Of a stretch of DNA of 64,000 nucleotides, positions 45,086 through 56,450 are shown piece after piece. The notes under the pieces are model-generated. The model was given only the letters and a program-made list of their open reading frames with translations. It was not told the origin of the DNA and did not search any database. Where the stretch lies: contig NW_003314355.1 of the NCBI RefSeq assembly GCF_000143415.4, forward strand, positions 592,092-656,091. Direction: 5' to 3'. The position numbers and the translations under genes are program-made. This DNA is from Selaginella moellendorffii. Lineage: Eukaryota > Streptophyta > Lycopodiopsida > Selaginellales > Selaginellaceae. The first letter of the stretch is position 1, and every line of letters begins with the position of its first letter.

Positions 45086-46745
45086 GGTTCCCGTCCAAAT
45101 TGGACACTAATTGCCTCTTAACGTATATCTTATCTTCACCATAATGTAAACAACGGCGCAAGCTCTCGCTCATTTCTTGTTTTGTGGCCGCAAATTCTTC
45201 GGCTTGTGGGAATGTTTTATAAGGCTCTCATCCTTTCTGCGGCTGTCAAAGAAACCAGATTTCACCACTAAGTTTGGAAGAATCCCTGGGATGGACAAGG
45301 CAAGCTACCTTTTCTTCTTTTGAGAAACAGTGCTGCAACAGAAATCGGCTTGTTTGAGCATTGAAGTTTAAATTGATCCAGGCACGCTCTTGATCAGCAG
45401 CAAAGTTAAGAGCCCAAGGCTGGAGGTACTTCTCTGTTCTTTCAAATCCTGGGAGCTTGAGATTTCATCAAGGTCCAAGTTTGATGCTTGTTCCTAGCAG
45501 CAACAAGACCAAAGATTTTTAAAACTCCAACACCCACAAGGTTTAGTGTGTGAAGAAGAAGGGGCAATGCATGGAAAATACTCAAGACCAGGAGGTGGCT
45601 GTCCTTCACAAGAGTGTTTAGAGCAAAAAAGGGCGAAAGAAGAACTGTGGAGCAGCAATGCTTGTGAGTGCTTGCGAGCCTAGTTTGAAGATTGAGCCAG
45701 ACCGGATCCCCAGACAAGTCATCGAGAAGAGAGTCGATCAGCTCGACTCACATAGCTACATTCTTGCACAAGAGCCCCCGCCGGGAGCAGCGGATCGTCA
45801 TCGAGGCACCATGTAGTCAATGGCAATGGCAGTGGTTTTCCATGGCATGATTTCTAGGCAGGGGCAAGCGCATCCACCAGGAATATCGTCTCCAGCGGCA
45901 TGCGCATCCGACAGCTATCAATGTCGATCAGGCGGAGATCCATGCACTCGTCTCGTCGCTGCATCACCCTGCGCAAACCTTGCACGTATGTTTGTTTATT
46001 CTATTTTTATTATTTCAGCCCTCTTGCTTCGCAAACACGAGATGAGATTTTTGTGTATCTAGAAAATATAGGGAAGACCCCTGGCTTTATGTCCGCTTGG
46101 CCTTGGATCCGGATCCACTCAGCTTCAAATGGCCGATCAAGGTAAGAAACTTTGTTCACCTTTGGACATTGTACAGGTCCTCGTGCTTCCATCAGCTGCC
46201 AGACCCAGCTGCTAATTGATCTATTAGCAGTTTGCCACCATTCTCAAAGAATAAACTAGAATATTCGAATTCTACAGTTCGCAAATTCTGGATTTAAGCA
46301 GCATCCTATCACATCCGACTCATGTCACCAGTAAACACGTCCCGTTGCTCAAGTGCTGTTTTAGTCCCTAAAATCCCACATTAAAAGCATACTCTCAGAA
46401 AAACTAATGAAATTACAAAAATGGGCCATCTGCCACTTAAATGACTCCACTATAAAACTTGAAACCATCTATTATGTTCTATAGTATGCAAAACTGTTAT
46501 AGAGCACTCTACCACCAACTTGCCTCCAATGCTAAAATAATGCCCAATTGCAATGTGACTCTAATTTGTAAATCCAAGCAAGGTGTGAACATTCTCCAGG
46601 AGTGTGCTATCTTGCCTCTTACACGGGACAAATGCACTAACCCATTTTCAAAAGAGTCTTAGCTCTATTTGTGTGCTGCTGGAGCAAATCAAATATATAT
46701 CTTCCCTTCCACAAAATTTAATTGCATGACTACAGTGGAGATGCA
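45086..46745. other. Unassigned repeats and PPR scraps
   Basis: 45360-45720 shares segments with 48640-48700 and 49140-49175 (TTGATCCAGGCAC; GAGCCTAGTTTGAAGAT). A PPR scrap is at 45850-45965. 46200-46745 shows nothing recognisable. Confidence 0.4.
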
Positions 46746-46749
46746 CTTT

Positions 46750-47395
46750 AAGTTAACACTTTTTAATGATCTGTTTGTTTAAGTCTGTAAGAATGGATTC
46801 CATTGACTACAAGTTTGGTTTTTCTTCTTTACTATGATCTAGTACCAACTTAACACCCAGAAACTCAACATAGTTAATCTTAGGTGAGATTTTGAGGAGA
46901 GCCACTCTCACTAGTAAATTGTATAGTGTTAAAAAAGGAAAATAATAAAATGGTACTTAACACTTTTTACTGATCTGTTTGTTTAAGTCTGTAAGAATGG
47001 ATTCCATTGATTACAAGTTTGGTTTTGCTTCTTTACTATGATCTAGTACCAACTTAACACCCAGAAACTCAACATAGTTAATCTTAGGTGAGATTTTGAG
47101 GAGAGCCACTCTCACTAGTAAATTGTATAGTGTTAAAAAAAGGAAAATAATAAAATGGTACTTAACACTTTTTACTAATCTGTTTGTTTAAGTCTGTAAG
47201 AATGGATTCCATTGATTACAAGTTTGGTTTTGCTTCTTTACTATGATCTAGTACCAACTTAACACCCAGAAACTCAACACAGTTAATCTTAGGTGAGATT
47301 TTGAGGAGAGCCACTCTCACTAGTAAATTGTATAGTGTTAGAAAAAGGAAAATAATAAAATGTTACTTAACAGCCAGAAACTCAACACAGTTAAT
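46750..47395. repeat. Tandem repeat, three units of 204-205 bp
   Basis: Units start at about 46781, 46985 and 47190 (AAGTCTGTAAGAATGGATTC) and are nearly identical, each ending in an A-rich ATAATAAAATGGTACTTAAC tract. There is no coding content. The last unit decays into AATAATAAAATAATAAAATA. Confidence 0.92.
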
Positions 47396-47424
47396 TTAAT
47401 AATGAAATAATAAAATAATAAAAT

Positions 47425-47531
47425 AGTGTTCATGTTAGGGGGCGACCCTAAGACCGTATTATTCTTAATTGAAAGTTAAGGCAAATGGGAATTGAACCCA
47501 TGCATGCTATAACCACAAAGCCATGAACACT
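47425..47531 (-). repeat. tRNA-derived SINE-like unit with 10-bp inverted ends
   Basis: On the minus strand an A-box-like TGGCTTTGTGGTTATAGC is followed by a T arm ATGGGTTCAATTCCCAT with a perfect 5-bp stem. The whole is bounded by AGTGTTCATG and its exact complement (47425-47434, 47522-47531). The anticodon arm is missing. It directly follows the 204-bp tandem array. Confidence 0.45.
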
Positions 47532-47552
47532 GGGAAATAACAAAATATAAAT

Positions 47553-48245
47553 TCAGCACCTCTTATTAGATTTGGAATGCAAAAGAATCCATCTGATTGT
47601 CCACGTGGACGACATCCAAGGGCTGCGAGGCCAGAGATTTGGAGGATCCACGCGCGGATCCTGGAGAGCAGTTACTGGCCGAATCAATACCGTCTTCATC
47701 CGGCATGAAATCAAAGATTTCTTTGGAGGTGGCCCCCTCTGGTATTTGGAACGTCCTGTCATTCTGGGCAGTAGATTCGTCCAGGACACGAGATCCTTGG
47801 CCGGCGTTTTTGCCCAAGGTCGATTTCGCTGCCACAATTTGCCCCTGGTGCGCGAGCGCCATTATCATCGAGTTCCATGGCGCTCTGAGACGCAATCAAA
47901 CATAGACTCTCACTCTCGGATGCGGGATGCCGCCACATACGCGGTGATCATCGCGTTCCAGGAGACGTTCACGGAACTCCTAATCGAACAAGGTTGATGC
48001 CGCATCGATCGAATGCCCTGTTCTTGCTGCTCGCATTTGCCAGCGAAAGGGAATATCGCGCGATCCAAGAGCCTGAACCCGGCGCGGCGGCGTGGATCAT
48101 TCGTGGCGTCGCGCCTGGGGGATCGGCACGATAGAAGATTTAGCTCCAGCAACGCTGCCGAGAGCGACTTTGCGGAGAAGAGAAATCCCTCGTTCATATA
48201 AAAAAACTTTGATGGGGCCTCTGGCTGAACCTGTGACCTTGCCAA
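47553..48245 (-). pseudogene. PPR gene remnant (block B)
   Basis: The minus strand reads VSWNAMITAYVAAS, APWNSMIMALAHQGQIVAA and KDLVSWTNLLPRMT in shifting frames, as in PLS PPR proteins. A related, differently damaged copy is at 49870-51480. Confidence 0.7.
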
Positions 48246-49340
48246 TATATTTTTTTATTCTAGCCAGATATCCGGCCATCAGGTCCCCGTCCACAGTGTA
48301 CACTAATTGCTTCTTAACGTACCATAATGTAAACAGCGGCGCAAGAGATTTTCGTTTTGTGGGCGCATGGCGCTCAGCGCGTTGCTGCTGTCAAGCTCAA
48401 GAAAGAAACCATTCTCTTCTCGATGGAATGAAACTCTCACTTTCTCCATGCTCTGGCGAGGCCATGGCAAACAAAACGGGTTGGATGGACTCTGCATCTC
48501 AATCTGAGCAAGCAGCTGATGTAGAAGCTATTTTTGAGAAACAAAGTATAAGTATGTTGCAACAAGAACCAGCAACATCCGTTTAAGATATTGTTCTGGA
48601 AGATGGCTTGTCTGAGCTCGAGTTTGATTTGATCCAGGCACCCTGGTCCCGGGAATCTATTCTTCACTTGGTTGTCAAAGCTGGAGGTCCATAGGTTTGG
48701 ATCCTTTCAAATCCTTGGGGCGTGAGACTCGGAGCTCCAAGTTTTGATGCCTTTTCTTGGCAATAATATATTGCTCTGAAACCGTAAAAGCTTACTCACC
48801 CGCAAACAAAACTCCAGGGTTGCACCAGAGATCCAATAAACCTGTGAGAGCCTTGACCAAACTCAAACTCAATCAGCTGAGAGCAAGCTTTCTCAAAAGT
48901 TTCCAAAGAGCAGATGGCATAACACAAAAAAGTATACCAGGTCACCAACTCATCACATCACAAGTTGCATTGTGGTCACTCCACGCCTTGGATGTTGATG
49001 AACTACAGGCCTCCATTTTATCTTGGAAAATGCTTGAGGCCAAAGGGTGGCAAAGATGAGGAATGAAGCGATCTGGACTAGACAAGAGTATAAGTAAAAT
49101 GAGCACGAGAAGAACCATACATACCACGGAAAAGCAGTGCTTGTGCTTGTGAGCCTAGTTTGAAGATGTCTAAGACTGAGAAGAAAGACCATGCTGCTCG
49201 ACTCATAGAGCATGCCCGGCAGCAGCAGACTGCCCGGGTAAAGAGCCCTTTGGATTGAAAATGTGCAGCAGTAGCGTATAATGGCAATGGCGGTGGTTTT
49301 CCATGGCATCGTTCTTGAGCCTTTGACAAGGAGGTGCCAT
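48246..49340. repeat. Flank of PPR block B, duplicated at block C
   Basis: 48300-48880 is repeated at about 51985-52550 (landmarks: AGCTCAAGAAAGAAACCATT, TCAAAGCTGGAGGTCCATAG, AACTCCAGGGTTGCACCAGA). 49140-49330 matches 45600-45850 in part. No gene is supported. Confidence 0.7.
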
Positions 49341-49369
49341 CTAGCAAAGATTTGTAGGAAGGACCTTAA

Positions 49370-49845
49370 ACTTTAAAACCCATAAAGAAATATGATAAAT
49401 TAAATTCTTCACTTTCATAATAAAATGACTGTAATAACATTTGAAAATCATGTAATTATACATGAACCTTCTAGACACTCTTTTGTCATAAAGTAGTTCA
49501 CTTTTTTGCAATACACTTTTGAGATTAATATTAAAAGCATCTATGTGCAAAATGAAAAATTGAGTGTAGTCAACATATGCCAAATTAAGGGAGTTGTCAA
49601 TTCTATGAGATTTGCAAATACAATATTTAGACGAAATAAAAGATGATGTTGATATCTTTAATAATGCTTGCAATTGTACAATATGATTAGAAAGATTATA
49701 GAATGTTATTCAAACTAAATAACATCACTAAAAACTTATACAAATTAAATAATGCATGAAAAACAATTTTAAGAACATCCTCCTTAATCATTAGAATTTG
49801 TTAATACCTAAAAGCCAAATACTTAGTGAATTAATGACTCAAGAA
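49370..49845 (-). mobile_element. Gypsy family 1 RNase H / RT scrap
   Basis: The minus reading AYVDYTQFFILHIDAFNINL matches the family 1 RNase H start, and 49700-49845 matches the RT segment near 16755-16905 (AAAAACTTATACAAA...). It is short and dead. Confidence 0.6.
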
Positions 49846-49869
49846 ACTGTGAACTTCACTACCAACTCG

Positions 49870-51480
49870 AATGATGTTGCTGATCCCTGGAACTTTCCTC
49901 ACTCGCCTCGACTTCATCAGGTTCCAGATCGTTGAGGCCTTGCTGAGAGAGTCGCAGCAAAGATCTTCGAGAGTGCTGGAGCCCTGCTACACAACTGCCT
50001 ACGATGTTCTCTCAAACATGGACTTATCGATTGGGAGGTGGGACACAATCGGCCATGGAGGACTCAAGCTCCCAGCAGCAACATCCAGATCACGACATCT
50101 GGAAGGAATGGCATCGATTTTGACGAGCTCCTCTGCACTCAGAGTTCTCCTGGATCGACCCAGGACATCGATCATGCAGAAATAAAGAGTGCTGCCGTCT
50201 CCTCGCCACCATCCCAAAGTATTGGCTGTTCAAGACGCAGTGTTCCCAGGTCGGCTGACCGACATGGCTGCACAAAGTTAGAACGCTCCGGAACGTCAAC
50301 TCGCCCGACTTGACACCCTCGAGATTCATAAGCTGGAAGACTTCCACTGCTCAATCGTAGTGCCCGTTTTGAGCTTTGGTCGTCCAGGAAACCAGGGTGC
50401 GCATTTTCATGCTCTCAGACATGCTCCTGGCGGCGCTCAAGTTGAAACTGGCGTGAGAGCTATCCAGCAGACAATGGTCTTGCGCAAGATCTCGTGAACG
50501 GCCTCGTCAAAATGCCCATTCTCGCAAGGAACCACGGTACTGGATTCTTCTCCGGGTATTTGATCGAAGATGTTCTTCGTGAGGGCGACGAAGCCTTGGT
50601 GGCTGTCTTCATTGCCGTCCACGCACCACGTCTTGATCTGGCATGAAATCAAAGATCTCTTTTGCAGTGGCCAAATCCCCCGTCTGGTATTCACCGCTGT
50701 GCTGGTGAAGGGGAACCGATGGAACGTCCTCTCATTCTGGGCAGTAGATTCGTCTAGTACACGAGATCCTTGGCCGGCATTTTGTCGAAGGTCGATTTCG
50801 CTGCCACAATTTGCCCCTATCGGCATTATCATCAAGTTCCACGGCGCTCTGAGACGCAATCAAACATAGACTCTCAGTCGCGGGTCCGGGATGCCGCCAC
50901 ATACGCGGTGATCATCGCGTTCCAAGAGAGAATCACGGAACTCCGTGTTCTTGGAAAGCTCGAGATGCCCGGACTGGGCATACAGTGTAATGAGTGAGTT
51001 CCAAGCAACCACGTCATGATCCGGCATGGAATCGAAGATCTTGTTTGCCTGGCCGAGATTGGAGATCCGGATGTAGGATTTTACGACTGTGTTGCGGGAC
51101 ACTGGGGCACTCAATCGAACAAGATTGACACCGCATAGATCGAATGCCCCGTGTGTTCTTGCTGCTCGCATTTGCCAGTGAAAGGGAATATCGCGCGATC
51201 CAAGAGCCTGAACCCTGCGCGGAGTAGGCGTGGATCATCGTGTTCCAGGTCCTGGCGTCGCGCTGGGGGATCAGGTACGATAAAGCTTCAGCAACGCTGC
51301 CGAGAGCGCAAGAGCGACAGCCAAAAGGCAGCGAAGAGCTGGTGTAGAGAATGTCGCTCTGGCCAGCGACTTTGCAGGGAGGAAATGGCGGTGGAGAAGA
51401 ATGCTTCCTGTTTTTTGATTGGGTCTCTGGCTGTGGATTTGAACCTGTGGCCTTGCCAATATATTCTAGCCAGATATCCG
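49870..51480 (-). pseudogene. PPR gene remnant (block C)
   Basis: Minus-strand pieces in order: NTVVKSYIRISNLGQANKIF, DSMPDHDVVAWNSLITLYAQ, LRAPWNLMIM, AGQGSRVLDESTAQNERTF and, nearest the 3' end, VFQLMNLEGVKSGELTFRSV then LTLCSHVGQ. These are successive PPR repeats with many frame breaks. It is the longest of the three PPR remnants and shows the original gene was a minus-strand PLS-type protein. Confidence 0.75.
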
Positions 51481-52800
51481 GCCATCAGGGCGAGCCCGCA
51501 TTAGCCTTGAATCTAATAAATGCATGCCTTAAAGAGGTCAGGACTCTTTGCACGTATTAGCTTTAGAATTACTATGGTTATCCAAGTAGTAAGGTACCAT
51601 CAAATAAATTATTATTGATTTAATGAGCTATTCACAGTTTCACAATACAAAGCAATTTATACTTACACATGCATGGATTAATTTTTGAGACAAGCATATG
51701 ACTGCTGGCAGGATCAACCAAGTAGCTATTGTCTGAGGATGCAAGGCACACAAGTCCTAACACTGAAAGATGGAGCAAAGGCAATGCATAGCCAATATCA
51801 ATTAAGATGCCACAGCTGTAAGGGTCATGCTTCAAGTGCCAAGGCAAGCCAAAACCCTTAGTAGCTAAGTGAAGCTTACGCATGGTGAGAACACATGCGC
51901 ACAGCCTTTGCCCACCCTAGCCGGACTTGGACTGGACCTTGGCTACCTAATGCATGAGCCCCTCTACTTGAGCAGGTTCCCGTCCAACTGGACACTAATT
52001 GCTTCTTAACGTATACCATAATGTAAACAGCAGTGCAGGAATTCTTTGTTTTCTGGGCGCAAATTCTGGGCATGGCGCTCAGCTCGTTGCTGCTGTCAAG
52101 CTCAAGAAAGAAACCATTCTCTTCTCGATGGAATGAAACTCTCACCTGCTCATGTTCTGGGACACGTTTTATTTAAAAACCCAGAGGCCATGGCAAACAA
52201 ATGGACTCTGCATCTCAATCTGAGCAAGCAGCCGATGCAAACGCTACTTCTGAGAAGCAAAGTATAAGCATGCTGCTGCAACAAGAATCAACAACATCCG
52301 TTTAAGATATTGTTCTGGAAAATGGCTTGTTTGAACTCGAGGTGGACCCTGGTTCCATCTATTGTCAAAGCTGGAGGTCCATAGGTTTCAATTCTTTCAA
52401 ATCCCCGGGGCATGAGAGTCGAGCTCCAAGTTTGATCCCCTTTCCTAGCAATAATATATTGCTCCCAAACCGTGAAAGTTTACTCACCCACAAGAAAAAC
52501 TCCAGGGTTGCACCAGAGATCCAATAAACCAAGAAAGCTCTCAAGGAAAATCCTAGATTCAACATAAAGTCACACCCCATGGAATTGGTTGTGATCTTGG
52601 TGCAACTAGCTAGTGAAGCTTGTCTTCAAACACATGGTTTTAGTTGCCAAAAGTATGGCCATGATGTCTTTCACACTATTGTCCAATCTGGTGAGAGCCT
52701 TGATGGAGCTCAAACTCAATCAGCTGTGAGCAAAAAGTTTCCAAAGGGCAGATGGCATAAAATTCTAGCCAGATATCTGGCACTAATTGCTTCTTAACGT
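51481..52800. repeat. Flank of PPR block C
   Basis: It repeats most of the block B flank (see 48246-49340) and ends with GCCAGATATCTGGCACTAATTGC near 52770, a truncated copy of the tRNA-like unit. 51620-51900 is unassigned. Confidence 0.6.
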
Positions 52801-52845
52801 ATACCCAAGTATATATTTGTAAATAATGTTTTTAGTGTAAAATAA

Positions 52846-53445
52846 TTACATAACAAACATTTCACCACACAATGTACACTTAAGTTCCAACTTAAACTCT
52901 TTTGTAGAAATCTCCTTAAAGCACTGCTCATCACCCCCTTGCAACATGGTTTCAAATTCATGCAACTGCCTGATAAAACCATTGTTGGGACTAACACTCT
53001 TCCTACACTCTACCAAGCTCTCGAGTGCCTCATCAAAACTACACCCTTCCTTCCACATCAAGTACGCAATCAGCACTGCTGCGCTGCGCGAGCGCCCGCC
53101 AATGCAGTGGACGAGCACCATCCCCTGCGCGAGGCCTTCGTCGATAAACTCAAAGCACTCTTGCAAGACAGGGAGAATATCTTGGTCCTCTTTATCCTGC
53201 AAAGGGACTATCTTGCGCACCAGCGCCTTGCCCACCATGCTCGGGCAAAACTCCTTGAGCTTGGCTTCCACGCTGTGAAACTTATGGAAGCGATGGGGTG
53301 GTACCATGCCGATGAAATTACAATTTGGTTGAAGACATACTGGTGCCAGGGACAAGACGTGACTGAATCCTTGCATGAACCCGCAAAGATAAATCGCTGC
53401 ATCGTTGGAAGTGCCAATGTAAAGCCTGTCGCGAACTTGCTTCAT
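52846..53445 (-). CDS. Dual-specificity protein phosphatase
   Basis: Single exon, 199 residues. The signature is VLVHCIGGRSRSAAVLIAYL with nucleophile Cys114 and Arg120. Asp84 in PLQDKED is the likely general acid, and CRKSVSPNNGFIRQL is the conserved closing helix. The start MKQVRDRLYIGTSNDAA matches the DSP N-terminus (YIG motif). Atypical DSPs remove phosphate from Ser/Thr/Tyr, often on MAP kinases; the substrate here is unknown. Between the YIG motif and Asp84 there are about 20 more residues than usual. A GTATGT...CACAG stretch there looks like an intron, but removing it breaks the frame. The tail has CTLC, a possible metal site. It lies next to decayed repeats yet shows no damage. Confidence 0.85.
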   Translation of the reverse strand: MKQVRDRLYIGTSNDAAIYLCGFMQGFSHVLSLAPVCLQPNCNFIGMVPPHRFHKFHSVEAKLKEFCPSMVGKALVRKIVPLQDKEDQDILPVLQECFEFIDEGLAQGMVLVHCIGGRSRSAAVLIAYLMWKEGCSFDEALESLVECRKSVSPNNGFIRQLHEFETMLQGGDEQCFKEISTKEFKLELKCTLCGEMFVM

Positions 53446-53587
53446 TTTTTTTGGTAATCCTTAACCTAAAGAAAAAGGATGGTCCGGTCGTTTATATAGG
53501 ACGCCGCCACGTGGCGTTGGATCCCGGTGTTAGTATGAACGGCTCAGAATTGCTAGGGTTTTCTTCCAATGTTGCGCATAGCGGGGG

Positions 53588-54416
53588 ATGGCATGGTGGC
53601 CAGGGTCGTCGTCCACGACGGGCGCGCCTTCAAGGTCGGCGACCAAGATCGAAGACGAGAGAAGGCTGATGGAGGAAATCGAGAGGCGCTGGAGGAATCA
53701 CCCTCTCAACCGCGGGAATATCAAGGTATGTTCGGTCATAGCCTTCTTCAGCTCTATGTGCGATGCGGCGGCTCACTACCTTCTTCCCGATTATGACTTG
53801 GGTGTTTTGGACGAGGATAGCGCGGTCCTCGTGACAACGGAAGTGCCTCCTTTGGCAGCGGATGTTTGGTCCCGGCTTGTCCCTGGGACGAGCGAGCCCG
53901 GCATCCTCAAGCTCTACTTGGGGGTTGAACGGACAGAGAATGAAGCGTACGACGACGAGTTCTTGAGACGGCTCATCCAGCCGAGCTTGGGATGGCGGAG
54001 GAAGTTCTAGCTATGGACGTGGAGGCAGTGTCCTACGACTTCGCACACTACATGCTGCACCTTGATGCCCAGGACATCGAGCTGCAAGTAGGCTCTGGCG
54101 GTTGCACGTTCGTGCTAGATTTCTCGGAGGTCAAGGAGTTCACCAGTCCAGCCAGTGCAGCAAAAGAAATGGTTAGGAACCAGAAATTCCTGCCCACGGG
54201 AGCTCTTGGCGAAGAAGAGGTGGGCTACAAGCTATGGACCAAGTTTTCTCGCGGGTACGAAGCTCTTGCGCGGGCTGCTGGTACGTCTAGTGAACTTGCT
54301 TTGCTATTTTCTTTGCTCACGTTTGGATGTGTTTTTACTTTGCAGGAGTTCTTGACAAAGCCCAGAAATTCCTGGCTGTTCTGTGTGACGAAACGCGACG
54401 ACTGAGGCTTGCTTGA
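53588..54416 (+). pseudogene. Unidentified gene with apparent frameshifts
   Basis: Two open frames overlap head to tail: 53588-54010 (charged, RRLMEEIERRWRNHPLNRGN, and YLGVERTENEAYDDEFLRR) and 53992 on (AMDVEAVSYDFAHYMLHLDA, VGYKLWTKFSRGYEALARAAG). A good GTACG...TTGCAG intron (about 54281-54345) joins the second to VLDKAQKFLAVLCDE and a stop at 54416. A frame change near 53990 is needed to link the two, and the first 40 residues also read better in another frame (MVARVVVHDGRAFKVGD from 53593). I do not recognise the family. It could be a real gene with sequence errors or a young pseudogene. Confidence 0.45.
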
Positions 54417-54698
54417 CTTTCTAGTCGGCAGCATCCTTGTGTACATAGATCTGATAGCGCAGGGATCGAATTCGGCCCATCGGACAAAGCTGAGTCTGAA
54501 ACATACTTTTCATTGTACTTTATAGACATACGAGTGTGGGAAGATTTCTTCCTTTTCCAATCTCTCTCAATACATGTGAAGAAAGTTAGTGCGAGTTCTA
54601 ATGCCGGAGGTGAGGGGCAGAATGCACTAACAGCTTGTGGCGTAGATTGCTCAAGTCAGAGGGCAATGCGATCATACTGCTATAGGCAGACAAGCTTG

Positions 54699-55782
54699 CT
54701 AGCTCTTGGTGGCGAGCGACATTGACCACCAGTTTGATCCTCCTGGGATCACTGCGGTGTGGCTCACGTATTCCTCGTCCGAGCGAGGGAGCTCATAGTT
54801 GATCACATCCTGGGACGCTCGGTTGTACACGTTCGTGACGACAACCGAGAGGCCATGCTCGTAAACTTTCTGCACACAAGCCATTGTCGTGAGCTCTCTG
54901 CCATCCGACTTCTAGCGTTACCTCTAGGATAGCGTCGTCTTGGGAATAGACGGGATACGCCTCGTAACCACGCTCCACCATGCCGCTCACGACTTCGTCC
55001 ACCTTTGCAGCCGAGTTGCAGAAGACGGAGTAGTAGCGGGGGAACGACCTCTGGAGTTCCTCCCATCACTCCAGCTCCAACCTGAAACAAGCCTGGTGAG
55101 CCAAAGAAACATGGGTACAACTCCCGCTCGTCACCTTTGAGATCCTGGCCTCGGACATGCCCATCTCGCGCGCACAGCATTGCACGAGTTGAGTGAGAGC
55201 GTGCACCTTGCTCTCTGGCGCAACCAGAAGCGGTGGCGGGGCACAAGGAAGTGCATGTCGGACAAGTCCGGGGATCAAAGCTACTAGCCCGGACCAGTCC
55301 TGACACACCACATTGTCTCCACGGGCAGAAAAGCTCCTCATGATCCTCGCAAAAGTTTTATCTCCCCACCCAGGACAGGATCTGGCCTCTGAGAGCAGAT
55401 TGAAGAGAAAGAAAAGGAAGAAAGAGGAAAGGTTACCGGGCAACTTGGAGGCCAAAAGCTCCTGCAACGTCGAGCTGCAAGAGAGGCGGTCGCGGTCGGA
55501 GGGAGAAAACCAGCGCTCTTGTCGGGTCGTCATTCGGGACGAAGGAAACGACGATGGGAACAACCGGTGGATGACGCCCGTGGCCTGCTCGCGGAAAGAA
55601 CCGCCGATGTCGCCATCGACGAGGATGGTAAGCACGCCCATCGATTGGGAAGGGAGCTTGTCGAGCGGTGTAGCTATCAGGAAATCAAGGCTTGGGATTA
55701 GCCATTCTTGGTCGGGTAAGCTCGCGGCTATCTTATCCTCGCCAATCTCCGACCTCACGAGTGAAACCAGGGGCTCAACCTG
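54699..55782 (-). pseudogene. Unidentified gene, apparent frameshift, minus strand
   Basis: The main exon on the minus strand starts after a TCTCTCAG acceptor at about 55783 (VEPLVSLVRSEIGEDK, then PSLDFLIATPLDKLPSQSMG). It contains a hydrophobic patch and CCAREMGMSEARIS. Later parts read RYYSVFCNSAAKVDEVVSGM and ERGYEAYPVYSQDDAILEV, then in another frame ELTTMACVQKVYEHGLSVVV and a stop at 54699. The switch near 54920 has no plausible intron (only about 10-25 bp), so a frameshift is likely. No family is recognised. Possible 5' coding sequence up to about 55900, where a telo box AAAACCCTAAAC lies, was not resolved. Confidence 0.4.
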
Positions 55783-56450
55783 AGAGAAGAATCAGCGAGT
55801 TTTACATTCGAGATGGACAACACAACCTTTTCGGTAGACGTGAGCACCAGGATGAAACGCCCCGGCCGCAGCTTGCTCGAATGTCCCGCCCACCCCAAAA
55901 CCCTAAACTCCTCCACTCGAACGCGCGACCTTTAATTTCAAAAAGAAAAGCAGCAGGATTGTTAGAGGAATTGGAGCGGGGGACTTCACGAGGTGTTCTC
56001 ACGCGAGGATTGCGGATGGATCTGCTTCCGATCCATGGAGGATTGCTGGCGAGCATGCCCTTCTGTGCCAAAGTAAGAAAGAAGGAAAGCATGTTGTTAG
56101 AAATACGCCACTGATCACCAGGCACGGCAGTGTGTATTCCGCCATCGTTTGAGGAAGGCCGCACAAATATTTTTGAGCGAGCAACGAGCTTGAACGAGGT
56201 GGGATCCTTTTCAGCAAAGACCGTGCTGCACCCAGCTCGCAGATTTCATGCTCTTGCCAGCTGCTTCCTAAGCATTGTCCGGCACTGTGGCATTTCTAAG
56301 TGGGATTCCCAAGTGCCGCAATCAAAACGTTTGGAGCTATTACTTTTCTTTGGCACGCCTTGCCAAACAACCTGGATCGAACCTTCCAGCCCCCTAGCTT
56401 CAATGCACACGATCTAAGATAGATTCTATAGATCCAAGTGGTGAGGGAAG
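55783..56450. other. Unresolved 5' region of the 54.7-55.8 kb gene
   Basis: Overlapping open frames on both strands without domains. The telo-box-like AAAACCCTAAAC at about 55900 suggests a promoter for the minus-strand gene. Confidence 0.3.

Noticed and set aside
46750-47395. Regular repeats that might suggest a CRISPR array
   Set aside because: Units are 204 bp and contiguous without spacers, in a plant nuclear genome.
53274-53345. A GTATGT...TTTCACAG intron in the phosphatase gene
   Set aside because: Removing 68 bp breaks the reading frame, whereas the unspliced frame is open and matches the family on both sides.
55802-56417. Mid-sized open frames on both strands near 56 kb
   Set aside because: No domains or consistent splice pattern; left as unresolved flank.
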